Source: Ischnura elegans
Lineage: Eukaryota > Arthropoda > Insecta > Odonata > Coenagrionidae
Assembly: GCF_921293095.1 (NCBI RefSeq)
Contig: NC_060259.1
Coordinates: forward strand, 76,194,120 to 76,258,119
DNA: 64,000 bases
Direction: 5' to 3'
Shown here: positions 45,501 to 57,500 of the stretch, piece by piece
How positions within the stretch are numbered: the stretch's first letter is position 1
How the letters are laid out: each line of letters starts with the position of its first letter
The notes under the pieces: model-generated
Seen by the model: the letters and a program-made list of their open reading frames with translations, nothing else
The model's database searches: none
Told to the model about the DNA's origin: nothing
Position numbers and translations under genes: made by a program

Positions 45501-48500
45501 CGACCTGCAAACCTAAAACTCGGCCGATCTCTCCAGCAGTTGCACCTTCTTCAATTCTTTTAATATTACCAAGTTTTTGTTCTAATATCGCCGTTTTTTC
45601 TTCACGTCTGAAGAACCACCAGGATAGCCACTCTTCTTCGTGGACATTTTTTTCGGTTGGCATCAGAAAAATATACGGATAATGGGTAAATGAGGCGATA
45701 ATTATTCGCTCAGATGCATATTTAAAATACGCTACCCACGCCAACATTTTCTGTCGAACGAAAATTACCAATCGCATTAATATAGTAATATTTACTATGC
45801 ATCAGATGCGCTCGCGTCCTATTCGCCATTCATTTTTTTTGCCGCGCATAATTTGAACAACGTTATCGCGAAGCAATAACGACGTTAAATGATCAAGGGT
45901 TTCAATTTTTGGACAACGTTATCGTGAAACAACGTTAAACGGGACGACGTTAAACGAGGACACACTGTAGTACATCAGCTGCATGGAGCTCTCATGTATC
46001 ACATTAATGACTGTTTTTGTGGCTTGCTTTCATTACAAGTGTCATTTCTCTGGTGGCTAAAATTTCTCTTTTTGATAGCATATTAGCAGCAAGGCCTGGC
46101 CTTATTTGGAAAACCTGCTAAGTCTGGGAATATCATTGTATCTGAAAAGTCAGGGAATGTCAAGGGAAGTGTAAAATAACTGTAGAAATCATATTTGCTT
46201 GTGTGTTTGCCTAAGGCTCTTGGAAGTCTCCTCACTAGTCCTGGTTATGGTTCTACAATAATGAGTTTCGCTTTTTGTAGGCCTATTACTTTCAACCAGA
46301 TCATTTAGTCTTGGCCGAGGTCCCACGTTCCGATCTTGTCCATCCCCATTTAGGGTGTGGCTGACACAAACAGTTCAGGGCCATTCCGATTCTGAGTGGC
46401 ATCAGCTTGAGCCAGTTCTTCTGGTATTTCATATCCAAATATACCAGTATCTTCTTGAACAGGGTGTCCAGCAACTGGGGAAACCAGTAAAATCGGGAAG
46501 GGTGCGTGCATTTTTAGTCCCTGGAATTATGCATGAATTATTCATGCATTTTTGCTCCAACCGGGAAATTCAAAATCTTTTATTTCAAATTCAGTTCACA
46601 TATAATTCTGTCAGTTCTACGCCCATTTTCTGGCCTAAAATGTTTTTGTCTTAATTTTAAGTGCAGTATCTTTGTAGGATATTCACAGCGGCATCGAAAC
46701 ATCAAATGTCAGACAAGACAATGGAATGGAAAGGTACACCCTTGACTTATGTAAATTGAAAAGCACGAAGATTAGTATTCCCGAAGACGTCAACATCTAC
46801 TCAAAAGGTTGAAGCAGCGTCTTGGCTTGCATTAAACATATTTAAATTTTAAATACAAAGTGTGCTAGCTAACCTATTCCTTATTCTTGTAAATACATAA
46901 ATATAACATTACAGCCAACTCCCGATTATCCGGGCTAATGATGGGGAGAGGTAGCACAAATAATCGGAAAACACAAATAATCCAAACAGTAATTTGCATA
47001 ATTTAGGTTAATCAAAAAATCTATTTTCATTTACGCACATTGTCTGTTATTTTAGACTGATTACCAAAATCATTAAGAGCTTTCTTCTCCCGACCCCGAT
47101 CTTTTTAGCATGTATATAATATAATTGTACTTGTATTGCTACTGCTCCACATAATACCTGGTTTCTGAAAACAATTTACTGTGGCTACAAAGTCAAAAAT
47201 TGAAGAAAGTTGTTTCAACGAATTTGTCAAAACCACTGTACAACGTCAGAAACTGCACTGTCAGGCACCACGCCGCTTGGTCAGGGCTTGCGCAAGTTGG
47301 CAGGTATGCGACTGTTGCAGCATGCGGATCAGTGATCACTGAGCTCAATCGTGCGATCACACCATCTTGCAGCAGCAGTTATAGAATACCAGGGCTTGAG
47401 GCAAATTGTCTGCGCGAGTGCCTGGCTATGACTCATGCTGTCTCTACCTCCACTTTCTGTATTACCTTCACTACTTCTATTCAATCCTTCTCCAGTTTAA
47501 CCTTAACTAGACGCGGCATAAACATGCTCGAGTGTGATGAAGTCTCTGATTCCCTTGAGCCATATTCAACCGCATGCAAGGCCACGGCAATTATTTGAAA
47601 TATAAAATATTATAGGTTAAGTAACATTTTCGTTATATACGATTGGTTAAACATAGAAGAATCTTAAAAATTAATCAAGTTTTTTTTTCTCTCTGCTGAT
47701 CCTTTTCAGCAAATAGATCTAAGAATAACATTTTACAGAGGGAATTCAAATGGAAATATAAGTTTGGTGTAGGCTTTCATTAAAATGCAAAATCTTGTTG
47801 CCTTTGTGTCCGTTTCTATTTTTTTAATGAAGATTGCAAAAACATTATAGGGGTGTGAACTCATGCACGGATAATCCGCAATACGAATAAACCACAGCCG
47901 GTTGATTGGTAGTCTGCTGTATTTATAAGTATTGAAGTAATATTGGGTGTTTTGAAATTCTTATATATGGCAGTAATCATGTAAGATTAAGCTGGAATTT
48001 TGTAAAATCTCCCTGGAAACCTGGGAATTATGCATGAATTTTTCTGCATTGATTGGCTGGACACATTGTAGTACAAAAAAAGGTTGTGTTTTTAAGGCTC
48101 CCTAAGTAGTTGAGTGCCTTGCAACATTCAGCCAGTTGTCTAGACTAGAGATTGATATCGTTCTAGCAGGGGAACAGCGGTAAATTCCTGCCACTGCTCC
48201 CTCTTTCTCGGTGGGACCTTCTGTAAACTATTCCAGGGTCTCTTTGAAAAAGTTTTCCTTTTTTCTCTAGCCCAGTTTTCCACCTGCAAAATTAGTTTTG
48301 AAAAGAAGTGAACAAGTTATTTACAAACTATTGTAGTCATGTTTAGTTTAGGTTAGGAAATAATGAACATCAGTCTGTACCAGCCACGGTACTAGTATAA
48401 TTAGAATTTCTTCCTCTTTGCTATCTGATGACAAATTTTAACAGTCGACCATTTGTTAACAGTTGAGCTAGCTTTGCTGGCTTAGTTTCTGGTGTGAACA

Positions 48501-51500
48501 CATGAGTGAATGCTAGTTGGATGCCTCATGTGGGCTTGTGCACTGAGGGATACTTAAAAACACACAATTCACATTTTTCATCTCACCTCTGCCAAAATGT
48601 GAGCTTAACACGTTGCGTATGGATGACGAGAATTCTCGTCATTTTTTCCCGAACATTCCGGAAGGATGACGAAGATTCTCGTCATTTAGGCGCGTCAACC
48701 TAAACAATTTTAAAGCGTACAATACGTATTCGTTAGTACGTTTTCAGTTGTTGTTCGTTATTCATAATGAATTGATGCATCATAATGTTTGATTGGGTAA
48801 AGTTATATTCGAAACATTAGCTTACCCCGGTACGGAATGTGTTAAGTAAGAGGCTACCTCATGGGATATGCAGAGGGACTGGTAGTCATGCACAAATTTT
48901 AGATTTTATTTGCTTCGTGGACATCCTGGCTGTATAGTGTAAGTTGCCTTAAAAAGTATTCATGCTAATTTTACTCCATTGTTGAACTGGTCTTTGTAGG
49001 TTCCTGCCACGAGGGAGGTGCTGGGTTCCTTGCCAAATGTATTCAGTGCTCTGTGCCTAAATGCCCGTGGCCTAGCTTCCTTTGTCCAGTGTCAGCCCTT
49101 TGAAAGACTTTTTAAAGTTTTATTATCGCCAGTTTATTTGTCGTCCATGAGGAGGAGGCGTAATTCTGATCCAAATGGTGATACTGCCTCAAACTTAGGC
49201 AACGCAATGGATGAGTTGATGAGGCATCAGCCTAGCCTCAAAGTTGATGCGACAGCTGCCGTTATTAAGGTGAGTTCTGATGCCAGGCCTTCTCTAGGCT
49301 ATGCAAAAACTTGATAGTATAGAGGTCAAGTAGACTTGACCATTTATTAATATAAATGAATCAGAATCAGGGTTCATTCTGGTCAGGAAAATTAAGGTTT
49401 GGACTGCAAGTGGAATGATAGTGTGGTCTTGATCTTGATGCCAGAAGTGTGATTAGAGGTAAGTTATTTTTAGAGAAAGGGACTGAACTGAACTCTGGTT
49501 CTTAGTATCTCATCTTGACATGGTCTCCAAATGGATATGTTAAGGTGGCAATGGAAAAGTAGGCTCTTTACCAATAGTTGTCACCAAATGTCAACTCCTG
49601 ATGCAAACAATGAAGTAACTTTTGTTAATGTGCAGTGGTAGAACTTAATGAAGTTGATCGCAGGTGCACACAAAAGTGAGAAATGTCCTTGGTGGAAAAT
49701 CAATTTGCCTGCTCTTCAATTCAATCCAGAATACTTCTAATTCACACCGAGTATTCTGACAACTTGCATTAGATGTTTTCTTAAAGTGATGCTTAATTTT
49801 AATATTAGTCTAACAAGTTCTAAGTCAATATATAACGTTCATTTAGTAATTTTGAAATTTAATATTTCTATAATTGCAATTTTGTCATCCTCGTATACTC
49901 TAGTAATGCAACTCCTGAAAAATGATTGGGGCTTTTTTCCTCCTCATTTATCTAGCTTAATTTTGTGTTCTTTCATTTGGGGCGCAATTTTCCAGTTATT
50001 CAAGACTAAGGGATTTACTCCACTGCTACAGAAATTTTTGGCTACGGGATTTTTTCAAAGTCTCTTCTTTCACTGCTCATCAGAAAAGTAGTTAAATACC
50101 TGACGTAGCTTTTTTCAGTGCATGATGAAAAAATAAGCATGCTTTTCTCTGAAAATTGGTATAATTTGACATTAATGACTTCAGTTTGCAGTTTTTGGCA
50201 ACCATTCAAAGAATTCTTTCATTAGTACTTTTTTACTAGCTCAAACTCTTTTGGTGATGTATGATGGCAAAAATTATTAAAAGCTGGACTTAAAAGTTGA
50301 TTTTGTATTTGACTTTGATTGTTCTACACTCCCTCGAAATATAATGGTTAATTTGTTGTAGTTACTTGATGTTGGTGTGCTAGTTTTTACTGAATTACTT
50401 CTTCCTTACTATGGCAAGCTTTTGGAAGAACTATGCACGTTTGGACGAGACCCAAAGTATGTATGCTGGAGGCCTCAGAACAAAGCAGAATTGTCGACAG
50501 TTGTGGCAAGGGGAGGAAATGGAGGGAACCGCAACAACGAAGGAGGTGGGGGTAGCAGTGATGAAGAGGATGAGGAAGAGGAGGAGGCAGCGGCAGCCAC
50601 TTCAACTTCAGCTGCAGCACCGGCCACTGGCGGGGCCAACGAGAGAATCCCCATCCCCCTCATAGACTACATCCTGAATGTGGTCAGTATCTCTCTTGCT
50701 CACTTCCTCCGTTTGCCTCAAAGAGTTGTTTTTATTGATATCCATTTAATCTTTTTTTTTTTTCAGATGAAATTTGTCGATGCCATCCTGAGTAACAACT
50801 CAACAGATGACCACTGCCAGGAATTTGTGGCCCAAAAGGGGTTGACCCCTCTCATTTCAATCCTTGGGCTCCCTAACCTGCCTACTGACCACCCCACAAC
50901 AGCTCTTGCCATGGCTGTGTCTGCACCCATCAAGTCTGTGCTGGTACGTCATAAATCTTCTCTTTAGCATGCCATCGTACACAAATTCAATTTATGAACT
51001 TTCAGAGATTCAAGCATTCGAAAATTTCAAGCGTGCCTGAAATTTTGAATTTGGTGCTTTTCGAGTTGGCCGATGCAACTCGGTGTGGTGTAGAGGAACT
51101 CACACTTTGGGCATAATCTGAACAAAGTATCATTGAATACAGAGTGCAGTTAGGAACTGTCCAGTATTTTGCCTGTTCTTCCTTACCGTGGAGAGTAATT
51201 TTTTTCGACTCTGGCTGTGTTGCACACCCAGCTGGATAAGTTTGTCTCAATCGTGAGTTAACGCACAATTGTGATGCAGTGTTGCATTCTGCAGGATAAC
51301 CACACTCCTCGATGCCCTGCATGGGTTTATCAAATTACTAGCAAGGTCTTGGAATGCATCTTATTCATATTATTTAGTTTCATAATGTCACTTCTTAGAT
51401 GGGGAAATTGATGATGCTTGAGTACTTAGGCTACATTCAATATTTTTCAGAAAGTCTGTGTTGCATTATCGCGAACCTCAGCTGAAAAGCATCATCAATT

Positions 51501-54500
51501 TACTAGTCAAAGAAATGATATTACATATGTTGCTAAATGATGCAGGTAACTTTATAATAGTTAAAATTGGTTCAAAAGAAATTTTTGACATGCTCTGTGG
51601 TAAAACCTGTGACATCATGCTCTATGGGAGGGAGGGAAATCAATTGGGAGTTTTCTTTTTTAGAAGTAAGGGTTGCTGGTTTAACCTATGTGGCAAGCTT
51701 TGCTCATGTGAGCCACTCAAACTTTAAGGGACTTAAATGCAGGAATGCATGTAGCTGAATCAAAATAATGAATTAATTATTCTTGTGGAGCTTTTTCATG
51801 TATTTCACATGGAAGTTGTGCTTTTGTACTTCAATTGCAGTGGAGCCCACTTAAAATGGTCCAGTTTTAACGAAGTCCTGCATTTAACGAAGTGGAAGTA
51901 GTTCACCATCAAAATAGGCCCTTTTGCAATGTAAATAAACCCAACTTATGAAGGAGGTATACTTAAATGAGTCTCTCAAAACGAATTTGGTCTCAAGGCA
52001 AGATGTATTTATATTTTTAACCACTTGTAAGCTGTTATTAAACATTATGGTAATGTCATATTCATTTTATGAACTCAAGCAATATCCATTTATTTTCGCC
52101 GATGAATGCTCGAGGAGAAATCTATTATTAGTCCAGAACTCCTCTTCTCATTCTAAGAGAAAAAGTAGTACCAAATGCTACTTTCTGGAGATGGCTTGGT
52201 TCCGTTATCTGGTTCTCAGTTCTGCTGGTTCTTGGCCTGTGGAACCGGTATCGAGAACCGATAGCATGAAGTTGGTACTTTGGAACATGCTTGGAACGGT
52301 CGCGAGGATTTGAATTTGAGGATTTGAATGGTCTGCAACGTATTCAAGGCTAAAAAGGGAAAAAAGATGTTGTATATATTACCATGTTTTGCACATATTA
52401 CTTTCGGATTGCATGATATCCATGTTTTTTTTTTCTTTAGAGAGTTGTTGGTTAACGCGCGCATTTAAGGGTTTGTTTGTAAGGGTCAGTTTGTTGCTCT
52501 CGCCAACATTGTAACACTTCCGTAGCCGCAGCTGCTTTCAAATGAGCTGACTTTTGGCCTGCCGCGATCCATGGCACGGCACCGTTCATTGAACTTATGA
52601 TTTGTCTCTATGGACGGCTTGAAATGAGTCGAGGCCGTTGACGGCATGGCATCCATTTCAATCCGCCCCAGCGATGGGCCGTCTAAGGTGTGAAATACAC
52701 AAAATGCGATATTGAGACTGCTTTCAGACGGAACGACTTTTTGCTGGCTATCGTTCATGTGAAATTCAGGCTGCTTTCTGACAAGACGTCTCTCTGCAAC
52801 GCCGTGTACCATGCCATGAACGGCAACCGGCAAAAAATCGTTTCGTGTGTAAGTGGTCTTACGATTGAATCATGTACATATGCAGTAATTCTTTGACATT
52901 CGAGCGAGATACTTTCCGAGGGTTTGTTCGTAAGTTGATAAACCTATGCAAGGCATCAAAAAGTGTGGTTATCCTGCAGAATGCAACACTGAATTATAAT
53001 TTTGCATTAGCTCACGGCCGCTCAGCTTATCCATGGTGTCACTGTAACAGCATGTTGAGCAGTTTATTGTTGAGGTTATAAGAACTGTGACCAAGTGCGA
53101 ATAAGTTGTCAATTAAAGAAACAACTTAAGCTACATCCAGGATACATTATATATTTTGAACTTACTCACAACTTACAACAAATTAACGGATGATGTCATC
53201 AGATGTTGGACGAGTTTCACTATTGATCCTGATGCTATGCCATACTTAAACTGTGCTCCAAGCATATATGAGCGGCCCTTAAAAATCAATATCGACCACT
53301 ACTGTTTTTAGTGAACCACTTTTCAGTACTGGAGGCAATATTTCTGCCAAAAAAGAATAGAATAGACCCAGACCGGGTAAAAATGCTGAATTTTTAAAAT
53401 CAAAACCGGGAGAAAGGACCAGCGGCTGCCTGATGTAATGTGACATATTTGTTGATCATGCATTCTTTAACAACAAGTTATTTAAACTTTTTTGCTCTAC
53501 AAATAAAATTATGGAGACGATCTTAAGTTTTTTTACTGAGCTTTCCTGCTAATCTTCAATCTTTAGTGAAATAATTTTCATTCATTTCTTGTGGTTGTTC
53601 ATTTAAATTTGCCATTTATTCACTAGTAAGATTTTATCCTTGTAACCGAGTATCAAGAACCGAGAACCTATGGGCAGGGTTCCCACTCAACCGTGAAAAC
53701 CTTAAAACCGTGAATAAGCCGTGAATTTCATCTATCGTGAAAAAAACCTGGAAATAGCCTTGAATTTCATTATAAGACCTTAAAAAATCTCTCAAACTTA
53801 TAGAAAAAGAACTACAATTGACAGATCAAAAGAAAAAAAATGTTTCAATCATGTTTCAAGGCCTAGCGACATACAGACACTCTCCACACATTTATCTCCA
53901 CATGTATATTCGAAGTGCAATTATTGGTCCTTGTGCCATGAAGGAAAGAGTCTTGCCTTGAGAGAAGTGCCTTGTTGGAAGACCAGCAAACAAAATGTTC
54001 ATTATCCCTGGCGAAAAATCTGATACAGTGGAACCTTGTTAAAGCGAGTACGGGCTATAGCGACACTCCCGCTATAACGAGAGATAGCCGATGCACCTTC
54101 ATTTGACCCTATAATAAGCGTGTTAAAAAATTCGTTTTTACGAGACCCTTTTGGTGTTGGCTGTCGCCATAGCGAGGGTTTCACCGCCGGAAGACTTTCA
54201 TCAAGACTCCTTAACCTCTGTAATTGCTAGCGATCTGTTAGAAATGAAGTTAATGGAGTGCTCAGTCTCAAATTTATATGGTAAACTGTCGTTCGATAAA
54301 TAAGTAGTTAATTTTGGTGAAAATATTGTGGCATTAGCATTCGCGAATGCTTGATCTTCTTTTATTCCTCGAGCGGCAGAAAGCAGTCGGCAGCATACCC
54401 GCACGTCCGTGAGTTGCGTGAATAGAAAGCATTTGATGGCAGGCAGTCACCATGGCCAAAAAAACACAAAACACGTCTAAGCGAGAAAATAAAAATAAAG

Positions 54501-57500
54501 GAGTAATATGAGAGTGTCGAAATTAATTGATCTTCCTATTCGCTCTGCAAAATTAAAAAAAAAAAACAAAAGCGCCCAAGGAATGCAGACAATGAAGAGT
54601 TATAAGGAGCTTTGTTCGGGTGGTTTTGCCCATTCAAATCTGCGGGAACTTCTGAGAAAGAGGCTACGCCCAAGACTAAAGCAGATTATTTCAGGGACAG
54701 ATTGCGAATCGAGAATTTTAAGAGTGCGGAAGGTTGATTATACTAATGCGAAGCACCAAAGCGTTATCTCCCCTCATAATTGCTGGTGATGCCTGCGGTG
54801 TAAACCCGAAGTCGTGGAAGAAAGGACTCCGATCATAAGTATCTTTAGAAGTATTCCCCGCGTCATATAACATTGACGAAACAGAACTTTTTTACATACA
54901 ACTCCCTGAAAAAATCCTTGCAGTATGAGGTATTTCTTGCAATGATGCCTCTTAAGGTAGGTAGTGCGCCTTAGCGATGATGTAGGATGAACGAAGCAAT
55001 GATACTCAGCGTGAATTGTCCGGATGGACGTATTTATTCTCCGTTGCGGATTTACAAGGGTGAACTATTCGCGTCAGTGGTCGGAGTCGTACTGGCGCTC
55101 TCTTTTGTCACGTGGGTAGCCGAGCATCCCCTGGTGGCCGCTGGAAGAACTCACAGAACAACTAACTCTCGTTTGCAGTGCCGTGGTAAACTCTGTGTGT
55201 TATTTAAAATACGTCGCAAGCGTAACACTCAAAAAGAAACTTTTTTTCAACAACGGCAATTTTAATCACATCATTTTTCAAGCTTAGCAAACTTTTTACC
55301 GTAGATGATGAAGGTATTACATTATCTGATAGAAAAAAGTCTTCCAAGGCGGCAGCGTTATACAACCTTCCACCGTTTTCGCCTGTAGAAACAAATGTAA
55401 TGCGTTATTTCACTTCACTGCCGCTTAACGTACAGAAACAATAAACATACACCAATGGAAACATTTGAGGCATTAAATAACCGCGATACTGTTTTATCAG
55501 TTAATTTTTGAATTTTCAGTGGAAAATACCAAAATAATAGAATGATCACGTAAATGAACTAATTAAGTGCATAGAAAAATGGCTTCGTCGGTTGTGCATT
55601 GGCATAATGATTGACGAAACCATGCTTTCCATGATTTTTATTCAGTGCGGCGCTTATAAATTGTTTGAATAGTTAGTCGTTGTTTGAGTAAGGAAATTTA
55701 GTGATGCAAAAAAACATCGCCTTTCGTCTGGATTTATGCTTACGTTTATCGGATAGATGTTTATCTGTCGCCGCACCATTCCTGTTCCTGTATATCTGTT
55801 CGCAACAGGTATATTGGCTATTATTTGCTACACCTCCGGTAAAGCGACAATTCGCTATAGCGAGTTTTTATTAGTGCACCGTGGGGTGTCGTTATATCGA
55901 GGTTGCACTGTACTTCTTTACTTCCCCACCTCACTGCTCCCTCCATTTTGCCACTCACAACCTTAAGCTTCACCTAAATTTTGATATCGATTGGTGACGT
56001 CATGAGAAATAGCACTTTCATTGCTACGTTTGAATTCACGGCCCCTGTTGCGGTTGATAAATTTTTAGCTAACATGCGGGTGGTGATTGTTATGTCATCA
56101 ATATTTCTGCCTAAAATGGCTTATCAACAGACCGTGAATTTGACGATATTTAGACCGTGAAAACCTGGAAAAAACCATGAATATTATAATTTAGTTAGAG
56201 TGGGAACCCTGAAGAGGGGGGAATGGGACCAGTATTTGGTACTGAAAAAATTAAAGAACTGACTCATCCTTACTACTTTCAAGTTCTCAGGGTGGAACCA
56301 AAGAAAATTTTTTTGGCATCTGGAATATAATGCACTGAACTTATCTTCTCTCAGGAATGAAGGGGTGAGAAAGGAGGGGCTCAGGCGAAGAGGCAGCAAG
56401 GGATATAATTTATAACAAGCAAATACTAGCCTGTGATCATGACTGGATAATGTGTTGTATTCAAATGAAGGTTTTCAGTTCATAGTAAAAAGTTTTAGTT
56501 CATATTATTTTCTCCCAGAAATTTTCCCACATAAGAAGGTTCAATGCTAAGGTATACTAAGCCATAGTAGGACTGCACTAAAGTCTGCTCAATAGTTGGA
56601 GGCTGCTTGCAAATAGCAATTTTTGTCCTAAATTCAGTGTGGGAAGAGGCGTTGTTGTAGATGTAAGCCAACATCATAGTTTTGAGGAGTAAGAAAAAGC
56701 AAGTTTTTTAAAAAAGTCATCATGGTGATTTTTCTATGTTATTTTTTTTCATTTGGACATGGAAGTGCTTTTAGCTCTAAAAACACTACAGCATATTTTT
56801 CACTTCTTTTTTTTCAGATTCTTGCACATGAACCCGAAGTCTTTCGTGAAGGTCTTCGTCAGCTCAATGATATACTTAAAATTTTGGAGCCCCTGCATAA
56901 GAAATGTGACCCACCTCGCTCGTTCCTACTACGTGAACTTGCTGAAGCCCCAGATCTGGAGACGGCCTTTATGACACCATCTGCGACGCCTTTACTTCAT
57001 GCCATAGCTGCTGCTCATGGATATATTGTGATGTTCATGCTACTGTGCCGCACAGGCGAGGTGAGTGTAGTAGTGTTGTGAATGGGGTTGAATGTTTACA
57101 GTAAGAAAACTTTCATTACTGTAAAGTATTCTTTTCCTTTATTTCTGAGGAAGTAGTTAATTTGAATGTTTGTGGTGGTGATCGTGTTCATCCTTAAGGA
57201 ATTTATGTGTATTTATATTTTCCTCTGTGCAAGCCCTCATTCACTGCTGTATGCTCTTTATGGGCAAGATCACCTCTGAAAACAGCTGACTTGGATTTAC
57301 CAGACTAACACAGCCCAATAGAGATTGAATTCTATGAGCTATGCATTACTTATCGTTTGCTCAGAACAGCCCGGTTTCATTGCTGGCATGAGCATTTGAG
57401 AAATTGTTATGGGCATGTGAGTTCACATTAATGCAGTTGAAAGTTCAATGTTGAATTTCATTGAGATTGTTCATGCACGGAATGGTACAAGCAGCTGACA

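Larger units (their letters stand above)
44797..48999 (+). other. HUWE1: HUWE1 intron 9 (4.2 kb)
   Basis: It contains a Tigger-type element at 44962-45967 and further repeat material at about 46459-48070. The remainder (48071-48999) shows no gene; the word GATGACGA-ATTCTCGTCAT occurs twice near 48625-48685. Confidence 0.8.
50944..56817 (+). other. HUWE1: HUWE1 intron 12 (5.9 kb)
   Basis: It holds a fragment (50975-51345) related to the interior of the nested element at 36645-38027. A pogo-like end, CAGTGGAGCCCACTTAAAAT, lies at about 51839. A GGTTCCCACTC element (53675-56211) contains the pogo copy B. Regions 51350-51830 and 51900-53670 show no gene, though GAACC/GAGAACCGA-type words near 52240 and 53650 are shared repeat sequence. 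Confidence 0.8.

Noticed and set aside
50548..50640. Low-complexity tract as a coding microsatellite expansion
   Set aside because: An acidic linker occurs at this position in HUWE1 of other animals. The codons are mixed (GAG, GAA, GAT), so it is not a pure repeat expansion.
50475..50663. Minus-strand serine- and proline-rich frames opposite HUWE1 exon 11
   Set aside because: They are antisense shadows of the acidic and alanine-rich coding stretch.
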